Source of the DNA: Anaeramoeba flamelloides
Taxonomy: Eukaryota; Metamonada; Anaeramoebidae
DNA: 64,000 nucleotides
Assembly: GCA_027625915.1 (NCBI GenBank)
Contig: JANTQA010000015.1
Span: 6,415,001-6,479,000, forward strand
Direction: 5' to 3'
Of the stretch, positions 34,736 to 46,651 are shown one piece after another. The notes below the pieces were generated by a model that was not told the origin of the DNA, ran no database searches, and saw only the letters and a list, made by a program, of their open reading frames with translations. The first letter of the stretch is position 1, and every line of letters starts with the position of its first letter. The position numbers were made by a program, and so were the translations under genes.

Positions 34736-37325
34736 AACGTAATGTGAAATTTCCTATTTTTTAATTCTTAAAACCAGGACTAACCATTATTTTTCTCGAT
34801 AGGGTTGGGGGTTTTTGATGATTTGTTTTATAATTCTTGGAAGTTAAATTTTTTTGAAAAGTTGAATGAAAATTTGAACATTGTATTTTTACGAGAAATA
34901 GTTTTGATACTGAGATTTCTTTTCAACTTTTTTTAATTTTAGTTAATTTTTTATAGAGTATCTATGTAGAAAATTTTTTTTAGTTATTTGGATTTTGTAA
35001 TTGAATTCGCAGTAAGCTATTTCTTGAATTTATGGAATTTAAGATCTTGAAGCCCTCAGATCAGATGAAATTTTTTTTTGTTAATTGCATTTTTACCATC
35101 GGAATCCTGTTAAATTTTTTTTTAGGTTTTTAGAATTTTGCCAAGTAAACCAAAGTGTAATTTCACAATACTTTTTTTGGATCCAAGCCCAACAGTGTGT
35201 ATAAACAAAATCTACGGTAAGTGAAGAGGTCCTAAATACATTCATTTATATACTAAAAACTTTTTTTGTTTGACTAATAAGGAAAACAAATAACAAGTAA
35301 AAAGTTTCTTTTTTGAAATAAAATTTATTGATTTTGCCCAAGTACACGTTTTCGTTCTGTGTTTGAAATTGTTAAAAATTCGTTATTATTATATTGTTCA
35401 TTTTCAATTCAGAAAAACAAAAGAATTCTTTTTAAATTCCTATGGGCAAATTATAGATATTAATCAAAACAAAACAGTTTTCTTTCGTAGAAGTGATCTG
35501 TCAATTAAATATAATAATGTCAACAAACTATCGAAAAACGAGTTGTTAATTTTTTGTAATTGATTTTTCAGACAATCAGACAAATCAAAAAATACTAGAT
35601 TTTGGGTGAAATTTTATTATTTGTAAAACTCTTTGACTTGCAAAAGAAATCAAAAACTGTTGGGTTATATTATCTTCTCGAATTGACAACATAATTTTAC
35701 AACGCTTTCTTAAATTTCCATATTTTGATGAAAAAATTAAATTGTTTTAACTTTGAGTGATTTTTGTAAAGATCTTTATTTGTGAAACCCTAAAATAAAA
35801 ATTTAACCCAACTTTAACACACTTTTAAATTTCTTTGAAGAATTAACCTAACTTTAAAATACAAACATGGTAAATAATAGTGAAAAAAAGCAAATAAGCA
35901 AATATTTCCCCTATATTGGTTTTTGGAATTTCTTTGTTTCTCTTCAAAAATAAGATGTCACAAACAAGCAATTGTTGTAAAGGAACTCGTTCTTTTTGTT
36001 TGTAGATAAGCTTGCGACTTTTTTATTAATTTTTTTTTTTTTTTTTTTATTTTCAGTTTATGAAGAATTTAAATTTGTGAAAATTATCTTAATATTAAGA
36101 AAAATTAGAGTTAAAAATATTAGGGGGTGAAAAAGGTTAATTTACAGTGTGACTGTTTGAGTACAAATAAAATCTTTATTTACAAACCAAAAATAAAATT
36201 TAGGTAATTTATTTTCTAGATTCTTGATTGAGAAAGTAGAAAGAATACTTATGTATTATTTAAACAAACAAACAAAACGTTTTTTGGAAAATATTACATT
36301 GATTGTAACACTTTTCTTAAAAAATTTAGGCAATAACCAAAATTATTATACTCAATTTTTACAAATTTAGAATTTACAAACATAATTTAATTGTTGGTCA
36401 ATTCAGAAATAAAACATGACAAAAAGAGATTCGTAACAGCACAAAAAGCCTCTTCAAAGATTTTTTTGTTCAATCTACTCTTATTTTGTTTTGATACTCG
36501 GTCAGTTTTTCCTTGGATTATTTTAATTTTGAGTTGGTGTTTTTTCGAATTTGATAACATATTAATAAAGGGTGTATTTTTTGATGATTTTTAAAAGTAA
36601 ATAAAAAAATTCTAAATAAGGTTGACCTAGTTGTAAAAAAATCAAAAGAAAACATTGGTTTACTTTAAACCCACAAATTTTTAAAAGGATCACCTGATTA
36701 TAATATTTTTTGAATCAAAATGTTTCAGGAGTGGCTATTCTTTGATTTCTCCACATATTGTAAAATTACAAAAAAGATTTTTCCCATTGGGAAAATAATA
36801 TGTTTATCGGTCAATAGTCAAGTAAATTAAAGGGGTAATTATAATCATAAAAGGTTTTGCTGTTTTATTAGCCATTTCATTTATCAATGAAAAAAAAAAG
36901 AAAGTAAGTAATTTAGTTGTTAAAGTCGAAAATGGAAAACAAAAAAAAAAAGAAAAAAATAATAAAGGTGTAATTTGGGTGAGAAAAATCAACATAAATT
37001 TAGCCTTTTAGCTAAAAAGTATTTCTGTTTTTCTTGGAACCAATATCTGTTCTCAATCTATTATTTGGGGTTTTCTCAATACTAAATTGGATATTTTGTG
37101 TTTCCAAAGTTGGTTAGTTTTCAAATTCAACTAATAAAGATTTGTCAAAAAAAATCAAAAAAAAAAAAGTTTTCGAGAAACCATACCATTTGTTGAAACA
37201 ATCGTAGGTATCAATTCCGTGATTTGTGTTTGATTTTAGCGAATAAGAAAAAGGTGAAAATTATTATTTTTTTTTATTTTGATCAAACACTTCTCAGTCA
37301 ACCATAAACCACTTTTCTCAAAATA
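34736..37325. other. Gene-free stretch upstream of the Rxt3-like gene
   Basis: 35130-35215 has exon-like composition, ends in a strong donor-like CTACG|GTAAGTG, and is followed by TTCAATTCAG|AAAAAC at 35411. The intervening frames do not match any family I know. No other feature. The last bases before 37326 are T-rich. Confidence 0.35.
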
Positions 37326-38681
37326 ATGAATCCCAAAGACCAAAAATCAAGCCCAAAAACAATTGGTATTTTCAATTACAATGCCAACACACTAAGGTCA
37401 CTAGAATTAATTTTCACTAAGGAGGAGCTTGAAAACCATGAATTTATCTTTTACGTCCCAAAATCTGCTTTTAATCGAACCAAAATCTTTCAAAAGCGTT
37501 GGGTATGGTATTCACCACCGAATTTTTATAGTTCGCAATCGGATATCCTTGCAATTTTGGTTCATTTCGGGAGCTTTAAGTTTGACCAAAAATCACTACA
37601 GCTTTTTGGTCTACTTGCAGGCTTCCGTTGGACACAGTATGTACCACAATACTATGATATGAAAAGAAAAAATGGGATCCGTTCCAGACAGTCACAAAAC
37701 CCTGAGGGCAAGTGTGTTTATGTGAAACGGGTAACACTCGATGTCAACGGTTCCCTCAAGCCTACATATTTTAAAAATGGTAAGGATTCAGAGCCTAACA
37801 AAAGCAACCCCAAAACTCCCCAAAAAATGGATAGTTGTTTGCCTCTTGAAGATGAAAACGATTTAATTCTCAACCAAAAGCCCAGAACACTCTCCCTCGT
37901 TGAAAAAATAAACAACCAAAACCACCCAATGAAGAACCCAAATCTTGCAATTGAGGATAACGATACAAGTAACTCTTTGTCAACCAGAGAAAACGAGAAA
38001 AAAAGACATGTAAGAAATGATCCGTATCTACACTACCAACCCATCGAGACATCACAAAAGACAAGTTTTAATCTGTTTTTCCCCAAAAAGAAAAACTTTG
38101 ATCAAGCAGTGTCTCTCAATGCCCAACTTCAAAGCCAATTCCATGTCCAATTCAATTATTTCCAATCAGACAATTTCAAGTTTACTTATTTACCTCAAAA
38201 TAATATCAAAAAAATTCGTCCTCTTTCACATAAGAGAACGTCAATTGTTCCCAATAGAACAAATTTAAAGTCCAATAACACAAACCTTTTTACCTTAAAT
38301 ATCAAAAATTCTGATTTTCTAAATCTTCCTTTTATTGATTCAAATGAAACAAAATTCCAAAAACACTTGGAATTGTTACCAACCAGTAATGATAATCAAA
38401 ATTTGCAATCTTTCAAGAATAATAGAAAAAATTTGCTTTTCAACAAAAAGACCCTTAGAAAAAGTTCCAAGCAAAAGGTTAAAGTTCATACAATTAAACA
38501 CAATAGTTTGGAGTGTTTCCACTCTCGGGTTTTTTCATTTTCAAATGATCCTTGGTATGATTTTGTTTTTTTTTTTTTTTTTGCTTTTTATTCTTTTTAT
38601 TTTTTTTTTTTGTGTTTTTTGTTAGATAATTTGATCAAAGTTTCATGTACACCGGATATTTTTATGGTTTTTATCAATTGA
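37326..38681 (+). CDS. Rxt3-like (histone deacetylase complex) protein
   Basis: 451 aa open frame. Residues 58-136 fit the Rxt3 domain: KRWVWYSPPNFYSSQSDILA matches the family pattern R-x-W-x-x-x-x-Y-x-x-x-S-D-x-x-A, followed by VHFG, a spacer, YVPQYYDMKRKNGIRSRQSQ (family: P-x-x-x-Y-x-x-x-R-NGI-x-SR) and a short strand. In yeast Rxt3 is a subunit of the Rpd3L deacetylase complex. The remainder is S/N/K-rich and unconserved. The final about 45 residues are F-rich over a T run; GGTATG near 38555 could be a donor with an acceptor at TTGTTAG (38615-38621) or AAAG (near 38640), so the true C-terminus is uncertain. The ATG at 37326 precedes the domain by 57 residues. The identification rests on the one domain. 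Confidence 0.6.
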   Translation: MNPKDQKSSPKTIGIFNYNANTLRSLELIFTKEELENHEFIFYVPKSAFNRTKIFQKRWVWYSPPNFYSSQSDILAILVHFGSFKFDQKSLQLFGLLAGFRWTQYVPQYYDMKRKNGIRSRQSQNPEGKCVYVKRVTLDVNGSLKPTYFKNGKDSEPNKSNPKTPQKMDSCLPLEDENDLILNQKPRTLSLVEKINNQNHPMKNPNLAIEDNDTSNSLSTRENEKKRHVRNDPYLHYQPIETSQKTSFNLFFPKKKNFDQAVSLNAQLQSQFHVQFNYFQSDNFKFTYLPQNNIKKIRPLSHKRTSIVPNRTNLKSNNTNLFTLNIKNSDFLNLPFIDSNETKFQKHLELLPTSNDNQNLQSFKNNRKNLLFNKKTLRKSSKQKVKVHTIKHNSLECFHSRVFSFSNDPWYDFVFFFFFAFYSFYFFFLCFLLDNLIKVSCTPDIFMVFIN

Positions 38682-39484
38682 GAATTATTTTCTCCTTTTC
38701 TAATCAAAATTTTTTGAATTAAATATTTTTTATTTTAGTCGATTTTTTAACCTTACTTATTCTTCAACTTTACTTATTTTTCCAAAATAATAATTAAACC
38801 CTTTTGGTGTTTGCTTTAAACTTTCATGTCTTTAAAATAAACTGAGAAAATAATTTTTAAATTCAAAAGATCTAAAGTTTTCTTTTTAATAATTAATTTA
38901 AACTATTTTTTGTTGTATGGTTTTTTCGTTTTCACGAGTTTTCTAAGAAGGACAAAAATCACTCAACTTTTCTCTGAAAAAAAATGATAAAAATGCCAAT
39001 AATAATATCAAAAAGAATAGTTCTTTGAAAGACCCGTAATTAATGATTAAATAGAATACAATTTTTTATTAACTTTTAACAAAAAAAATTGTTTCAAAGA
39101 TCTCGTCAAAATTAAAACTCTTTGAGAAAGCTATTTTAACAAAGTTCTGACGAAAAGTTTAGTAGTGGCACTTCAAACTTTATAAGTTACTTGTTTGAAG
39201 TCCTTTATTAATACTTGGTAAACTTTTATTACACGCCTTTTGAAAACAGCTCAATAGTAATTAAAAAAAACGCCTGACCTAAGCTTTTGTTCTCTGTTTC
39301 TAAATTAAATCCGTGATTTTTTAACTTCTTGTTTCAATTATAACATCCAATTCACTACTCAATAGTATATCTAAGTTAAAATCAATTTTGAAAGTAAACT
39401 CCTTAATCTTGTAAGTAGAATTTAATTTAGTAATGCAATTTGTTGGAAATTTTTCCTAATTTTCTTTATTGTTTTGAAATTTTT
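38682..39484. other. Downstream of the Rxt3-like gene, no feature
   Basis: AT-rich, no supported gene or repeat. Confidence 0.45.
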
Positions 39485-39800
39485 TCTTGGAATATCCATT
39501 CAAACCCTTTAAACAATGTAATTCACCCCCCCATACACATAGCTGTAAAATGATTTCCAATACCCCATTAAATAAACTAAAATCTTCATTTCAAATTTTT
39601 TGGAGTAATTGATTTACTAATTCTTTCTTATTCTAACCTACTACAAGATTTAAAATTTTAGAAAACTAAATCAAGTTTCAAATACTTCTGATGACTGTGT
39701 GTATTCTAGAAACATTTTGAATTGGAAGTTATAAATTTAGTTACTTCAAAATTCTCTCATTATCAGATTCGATGACATTTGTCACCTAACCCTTAATAAC
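39485..39800 (-). repeat. Interspersed repeat R310, copy 2 (inverted)
   Basis: The minus strand aligns with 31815-32145. With copy 1 it brackets the 7.3 kb containing the Rxt3-like gene in inverted orientation. Confidence 0.75.
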
Positions 39801-42800
39801 AAATCCATAACTCTATTTTTAGAGAAAAATTTTTCAATTTGATACTTCATTTTTCTGATTTCTTTAATAAATAATAGAATTTTTTAATAATCAATACCAT
39901 ATTTACTTTTTGATTATTATAGATATGTTTGATTGTCCAATGTTAGGTATTCTATATAAAAAAAGAAATAGGCTTTTTTCAATATGGAAACACTGATTAA
40001 GCTTTTCTGCTCGTATTATTTTGACCACAGAGATTTTGAATAGTTTTTTTTATTATTTCCCTTTTAGAATTGAGGAACTTTCATGATTTGTTGTAATTCT
40101 TCTGATTTAGATATTACCGATCAAAATGTTTGTAAAAATGAATGATCAATTGAAAAGGTAATTTTATAAATTTAATTAAGCACTTGTTTTAAAGGCATTA
40201 GAAAAAAAAATTGGTTTTTTCTTGAATTTACTCATTAAAAATAAATCACAGAAAAACTCTTCTTACTAAAAAATATTATTATAAAAGCTATTACTGTTAA
40301 TTGCAAAATAAAAAGATCAAAATTTTCATTCAGCTTTCAAAAAAATTACATAACAAGAATTAAAATAAATCATCAAAGTCTCCAATTCTATAAGTTAAAT
40401 TAATTATTTAAGTTTTTTTTTAGAATTAAAAATTCGAAAATATTTATGATTATTTTAAAAATCTTTTTTTTTTACAGACAAATGAAAATTTTGTTCTATT
40501 TATTTTGCGACAAATAGAATTGTCTTTAACAAAACATTTCTTCTTAATTGATCATTTATTTTTTTTTTTTTTTAGGTTAGTTGATCTTCCTTTTCAGTTT
40601 TTGTTACGGGTCCAAATGAAAAAAAATGTTGAATTTATTATTCCCTGTTTGCTTTTTTTTTATTTCAAAAACCGTTTACATAAAAAAATGTTTTAAAAAA
40701 GTGTCCCAATTATAAAATTGTGTTGAACGTATTTTTGTATCAAAATTTTTTTCAATAGTATCACCAGTAAGGTTTTTAAGAGTTTAGCTTTTCAGAAGTT
40801 CTTTAAAATAATTTTTTGAAAGGCGAAATTATAATTTTATTAAATTTTTTTTTTCAACATTAAGAATTTCTAATAAATTGTAAAGGGTTTGGATGTTGAT
40901 CTGAAAAAGGTTCTACAAAAAAATAAAACAAAAACACAATTCTACATCAAAACTATTGAAAATCGATCAAGGGGGTCCTTTTGATTCTAAAAAATAAAGA
41001 TATTTTGAGAAAAAAATCATTAAAAATCAAAACAAGGGAATAAAAAAGATAAGATTACTGGTTTTATGAATCTTATCAAAATGAAGAAGAATTCTATCCT
41101 TAAAAATTTTAATTTTCAATCTTATAGAATCTAGTTTTCAAATGGTGTTGTGTGTGTTTAGGGTTTCAAAATTATTTAAATGAATTGAGGGAAATGAGAA
41201 AATGTTAACTAACTGATATTTGCCTTATAAATTTGAAAAAAAAATTTACGTCATTTTCTTTTTTACTTTTTTAAAAAGAGTTTTCAATGAAGCTTGCGAT
41301 GGTTTTTTGTCATCTGTGATTTTCTATTTGCAAAATGGAAATGTAAATTAAAATGAAGTGAATTTTTTTTCCGATTTATAAAAAAAATACTTGTAAGAAC
41401 AACTTTTCAATATGAAACAATGTCTATTCAGAAGTAGTATACTTGGTATTTTTTAAAAGTCACACAAAATTTTCTAGCGTAAGGCCAGTTGAGAAAAAAA
41501 TTACAATTTTTTTTATTTTTAAAAATTTAGGTTGCCAATTTGATAGTTGAGACTACCAAAAAATCTGTTTTTGATAAAAAATCATCTTAAGGGACCAATC
41601 TTCTATTGAAACTCGTAAAATATTAAAATAAGTAATTGGTGATATCCCATACATACAAATTTTGTCCAAGTAGAATGCCAAAAAATTCTGATCTACTCAG
41701 AAACCAAGATAAGAAATATTCTTTTTATAAAGATCAAATATCATTTCCTTATTTTTATAAAGAAGAAAACCAAAAATTGATTTTATTTCTTATATGATGA
41801 AAATTTTTTTACCCTGCTTAAGAATACTTTTATCACTATTCTTACAATATAAGTTGTCTTTATTACCAAGAATATAAATATAAAGATTTTTGTTTCTTTT
41901 TTGAGATGATTATTTTGGTTAACCCTGAAATATTTATTCAAACAACTGAAAAATATTAATTTTCACAAGTAGAATGGTAGTTATAACAATTAAAGTTTTA
42001 ATGTCATTTGTAAAATTTTTCACAGAAATTGTATTTTTATTCCAATATCAAATTCTAAATTTGATTATTCAAAATAAAATTTTCCTAAAGATATGGGAAT
42101 TTGGTAATTTTATACTCCAAATTCAAAAATCGATTTTTTTATTCTAAAAATTATTCAAGATATGAAGATTCTTGTGAATAAACCGAACCAATTTATTAAA
42201 AATCATTTTTTAAAAATTGAAAATTTTTTTTCAATTTTTTTTCATTTTTTGAAAACGAGAAAACAACTTTTTAAAAACTTTAAAGAATTAACAAAAAAAT
42301 TACTGAATAGATCTGAATTCCATTCATAAATTTTTGTGAACCGGTTATCAAATTTAGAGTAATTAATTTACTGTCACTTCTATTTAATTTATTTGTTGAG
42401 ATTAGGATTAGAAAAATTAATAATTAAAAATACTAACAGATCAATTTTTTTTTTTGATCAAAATCTCCCCAGCCTAAAAATAAAATAATAGTATTCCTCT
42501 GTTTAAAATCCTCTATTTAAAACTTTCAAAAAGAGCAACCTTTTTCGATTTTTCGATTTAAAGAATTTTTCAATAATTATTAAACATATAAAAGCAAGAA
42601 ATAATGATTATTTATGTTTTATTTTTATGAAACTAGTTGTTATCAATCTATTTCAAGATGTGGGAATAATTTTTCAAAACAAGATATTCGTTAATGATAA
42701 AATTTATTTCAAAAAAAAATAGAATTTTTTAGGTACTAATCTACAATATGAGTAAAATTTAAGAAGGATATTTTTCAATTTTGACATCTTGTGAAACATT

Positions 42801-42947
42801 TTTCTGCCTTTATTTTGTTAAAGAAAAGAAGCTTCAAATAATATAATTGAAAATAAATAATATTATTTAATGTTTTGTCAGATCGGTGGTTATTATTGTT
42901 ACCACAATGGTATTGACATAATTAGATAGTTTGGTTTTACATTACAA
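39801..42947. other. Gene-free stretch with repeat fragments
   Basis: 40290-40400 is similar to 53180-53300 (CAAGAATTAAAATAAATCATCAAAG). 40585-40660 and 40697-40735 resemble the 3' end of R295. Near 41590 there is AAGGGACCAATCTTCTATTG, an AGGGACTA-type MITE end. No gene supported. Confidence 0.45.
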
Positions 42948-43147
42948 CAATCAATTCCACTTAAATACCCAAACTTTGAGTAAAATTTAAGCGACAAAAA
43001 AACCCACAAATTTAAGTACAATTTTTGGTATTTTTTTTTTTTTAAACAAATTATTTTACTATAATTTGAATTTTGTGACTTAATTTGAGATTTTTTTGTT
43101 CCTTAAAATTCTCAAAGTTTGTGTCTTAAAAGTGAAACTGGCTTTAG
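42948..43147. mobile_element. Palindromic MITE (M197), copy 3, degraded
   Basis: The left end reads CAATCAATTCCACTTAAATA and the right end TTAAAAGTGAAACTGGCTTT. The right arm keeps GACTTAATTTGAGATTTTTT. The most diverged of the five copies; TA flanks are no longer certain. Confidence 0.65.
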
Positions 43148-43911
43148 TATATTGCTGTGTTCTTTCTTTCCATCGTCTTTTATTGGTGGTATTTCTTCTT
43201 TTTTGCAAGCAAAAATTCCACAATACTTTATTTAAACTCAACCAGAGAAAATTTATTGAAAGTATTTCGGCCAATGTCTTAAAAGTGGCCCCGACTAAAA
43301 TGATACTTCTAAAACAATTCGGATTAAATTCTTGTATTCAACAAATTGTTTCAATTCATACCAAAACACATTTGGTGCATTTTTTCAAAAAGTTTTATTT
43401 ATTCAGATGTGCCATTTATTTTAGTTTTTTTCATTATTCGTTTTAACTAATGACCTTTTGGGTGACAAGTCCATTAACTTCAAAGTTTAAACACTTTTGC
43501 TTCGAGGTATTATAATTTTTTGAAAATATTACAAATGTACTTTGATTATAATTTGTTATTTGTTTGCGCTTTTGACACTATCCCAATTTCCAAAGCACTT
43601 TTCGATACTTGATATGTAATTTTGAGTAGAAGGACTCATAATATTACTTTTACATTTAATATGAAATTATGATAACAAGAGTCAAATACAAATTAAAATC
43701 TTATTAGAAATAAGATCAATTTAATAATTCAATTTGTAAAAAAAATAGAAAAAATAATCTTTCTGAAAAAATAAGATTTTTTTAAGAGTTTCTTATGTCA
43801 TTATTGTATTTAACGGGGATCAAAATTTATTGATTTATTTAAATTCATCAATTTATAGAAAATATTCTAAAATTTTCGCTTTTACTTCCTTAATGATCTA
43901 TTGATCTAATG
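43148..43911. other. Unassigned stretch, less AT-rich at its left end
   Basis: 43150-43400 is open in one frame on each strand and is less AT-rich than the surroundings, suggesting a former or actual exon. Neither translation matches a family I know, and part of each frame runs into the MITE. Not called as a gene. Confidence 0.3.
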
Positions 43912-44491
43912 AATAATAAACTCCATATCACTCAAAGTGCCCAACCAAAAATGAAAAATTAAAACTTTTTTTTTAAGAATCAACCAATATATGATTGTTT
44001 AGAAATAAGTAAAATAATAAACTTGAGGTTAGATTTGGGATTCATAATAGAAATACCCGAAAAAACAATACATTTCTAAATAAAAAAAATGTTAAAACAT
44101 TTTTTGTGACTCTTTTAATTAAAATGTATTGTGCAAAATTCTCAATTTCTTTGGTAAATTAAAATTGTTTACAACAAGTTTTTTTACTTGTAAATGGATT
44201 CATTTGAAAGGAAAATACGAATCCGAACATTAACTGTGTGTTAAATTGAAGTTTCAAACATTTTTTTTGTTGAATTAACTTTTTAAAAAGAAAGAAAAAT
44301 AAAAAATAAAAAAAAAAAAAAAAAGCAAAAATCAAAACTAAATTAAAAAAAAAAAAAAAAAAATTTATTAGATTAAATGATTTTGATTTAAATATTTAAA
44401 ATTATTTTGTGTAGAATAATGACTTAAACTCATAGAATATATTCTTTTTCTTCAATAAAACTAGTCCCCTTTGACTGAAAAAGAGTTTATT
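43912..44491 (+). repeat. Interspersed repeat R575, copy 3
   Basis: Aligns with 5165-5727 and 21090-21671 (CACTCAAAGTGCCC, TGATTGTTTAGAAATAAG, TTCTTCAATAAAACT, TTTGACTGAAAAAGAG). The internal A-rich tract is expanded. Confidence 0.7.
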
Positions 44492-44615
44492 TTTACTTTT
44501 TCTTAGAATTAAAATATGGATTAACAACAAATAAGAAAATAAACATCCCAATACACCAATACCATTTTAAATCTTTTCTTTTAAACTTGATGAAATTTAG
44601 GTCATTATGTGGTGC

Positions 44616-44644
<29 letters not shown>
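44616..44644. repeat. (TA)n microsatellite
   Basis: About 14 TA units. Confidence 0.9.
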
Positions 44645-44646
<2 letters not shown>

Positions 44647-44859
44647 CTCCAATTCAAATTTTTAACATACCAAAATTCAATTTTTGAAAAAAAAAATCTT
44701 AATTAATCAATTCCCAAAGAAATACCAAAATTAGAACCAATAAATAACTGAAATGTTAGCAATTTTTTCATAAACAACAATACTCTCAATACAAAAAACA
44801 AATCAATTAAGGATTAATAATAATAAATCATTGGTGTGTAAAATTATTTTGGAGATGGG

Positions 44860-45080
44860 ATAACAAAAAAAAAAAAATGCTTTAGTAAATTTGTTTAAAT
44901 TCTATTAGGATTATTGATCGATCAAAAGGTTAAATACAATCAAATAATTTTATTTGAGTCCTTCTGTTCCAAATAAATCAACTTTAACCTAATAGATAAT
45001 ATTAAATAATTTCGAACGAACGAAACAAGTTACATAATTCAAAACATAAAATGATGAAAAAAAAAACGAAAAGATGAAAA
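44860..45080 (+). repeat. Diverged repeat shared with 47.1-47.4 kb
   Basis: The words GATTGATCGATCAAA and ACAAGTTACATAA, and a 3' GAAAAGATGAAAA-type block, also occur in order at 47140-47370 (GTTGATCGATCAAAGG, ACAGATTACATAA). Weak but collinear. Confidence 0.4.
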
Positions 45081-45972
45081 AATTATTTTCATATTTAACA
45101 ATAATCAAAATTATTTACAATTTGTATGGAATTATATTCTTATGATTCTTTGTACCTGTTTTGATGGTGTAAAAATTATTGAATTTTAGTTTATATAGAG
45201 AGAGGGATAGTATGTTCGTTTGGCTTTTAAAGTGATGAATTTCAACAAAATTTAAGACATATAAAACAGCTACAAATTAGAGAAACGAAATCCGGATTGT
45301 TTATAAGTAAAACAAATAAAAAAATCCAAAAAATGTACCTAAATTTGAACTTTTCCTTCTTCCTTGACTTTACTTCAAAGTTTGATCCTTAAAAAAGATA
45401 CCCGATATGTACATCATATCCAAAAAAAAATTGATCATTAACTAAAACATAACTGTAAGTCTTGTTTTCTGATTAAATCGTTATTATATATATAAAACTC
45501 ATTTTTTTTTATAATCTTTCACAAGTGTCGTATTTATATTATATGTTGTATATAACTGGTTTAGGCAACATTATAGCCGTATCTTAAATTTAATCAATTT
45601 TTTTATTTTCTTTTTTTCAAGTATAAATATATTAAAAATTATAAAATAGATGTTCCAAAACTATTCAGTTTTTTTAAAAAACTTTTTTGTTTTAGTTCTT
45701 GAATTAATATCAATAGTTAAAAAAAAATATTTCTGAATAATATTCTATAATATGAATAAATTTTCAAATTATGTAAAATTAAACTTATTTTTTCATTAGT
45801 TGATAAACATTTATCTTTATTATTTTTTTTTTGCCAAAAATTGCAATTTAGTCTTTTATTATCTTTGCAATTCTTTTTAAAAAGGGATTTCAAGAATTAT
45901 ATTCTAATTTTTAAATAATTTATTTTAATTATTTATTATTTTTATTATTATTATTTATCTAATAGTTTTAGT

Positions 45973-46651
45973 TATAATCTATTTTACTTTTATAAGTATC
46001 CGGTTGGTTTTCAATTTGATTTAAAACGAAAATTTCTAAAATATGTTTTATACCTTGAAACAAAAACAAGACGATATGAATTATCCTATAATAAACTCTT
46101 GAGTTTCAGGCTTGTCCAAATCAAACAGCCTCATAATTTTGATAAAAAAAAGCTTATTCGAACTCTAAATGTTCCAATGACAAATAATTTTGTAAAAATT
46201 GTTAACAACCTTAGATGGGAGGATATACAATGGTTGACCGAAAGGGTAAATTTTGGTATTGAAACAATTTTTCCTTTAAAGTTTTTTTGGTTGGAAAGGC
46301 GGTATGATGATGATTAATTTAATAAAATATTATAATTTTTGAATATTATATTCAATTTGTTAAATATGATAATGTATGTGTAAATTTTTGTCATTTAATT
46401 AAAGAAATGATATAATAATATTTTCTGTTTTTTTTATTTTTATTTCTTTCTTGTTGAATAAAATATTTTTTTTTCGATTTTAATATTTTTTTTTTAATTA
46501 TTTTTATTATTATTCTCAATAAGATTTTATAATGTATATGTATTTTGCTTCAAATTCTGTTTTTTTTTTAATAATATTTGCCTATTTCCAGCGAACTTCT
46601 CCAAAAATAATTGAGGCTCTTTTTTCACTATTAAAAGTGTCTCAGGGATAG
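45973..46651 (+). CDS. Unidentified coding-looking gene piece, probably two exons
   Basis: The frame is open to 46317 from a possible acceptor TTTTAG (ending 45971) and has a mixed, gene-like composition (KYPVGFQFDLKRKFLKYVLY, LRWEDIQWLTER). A donor GGTAAAT at 46246, identical in its first six bases to the TK and ankyrin-gene donors, in phase 0 could join to CCAG|CGAACT at 46592, adding RTSPKIIEALFSLLKVSQG and a stop at 46651. Alternatively the frame runs unspliced to TAA at 46317. No start codon or upstream exon was identified and I do not recognise the family. It could be a 3' part of a gene whose 5' exons are small. Confidence 0.4.
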
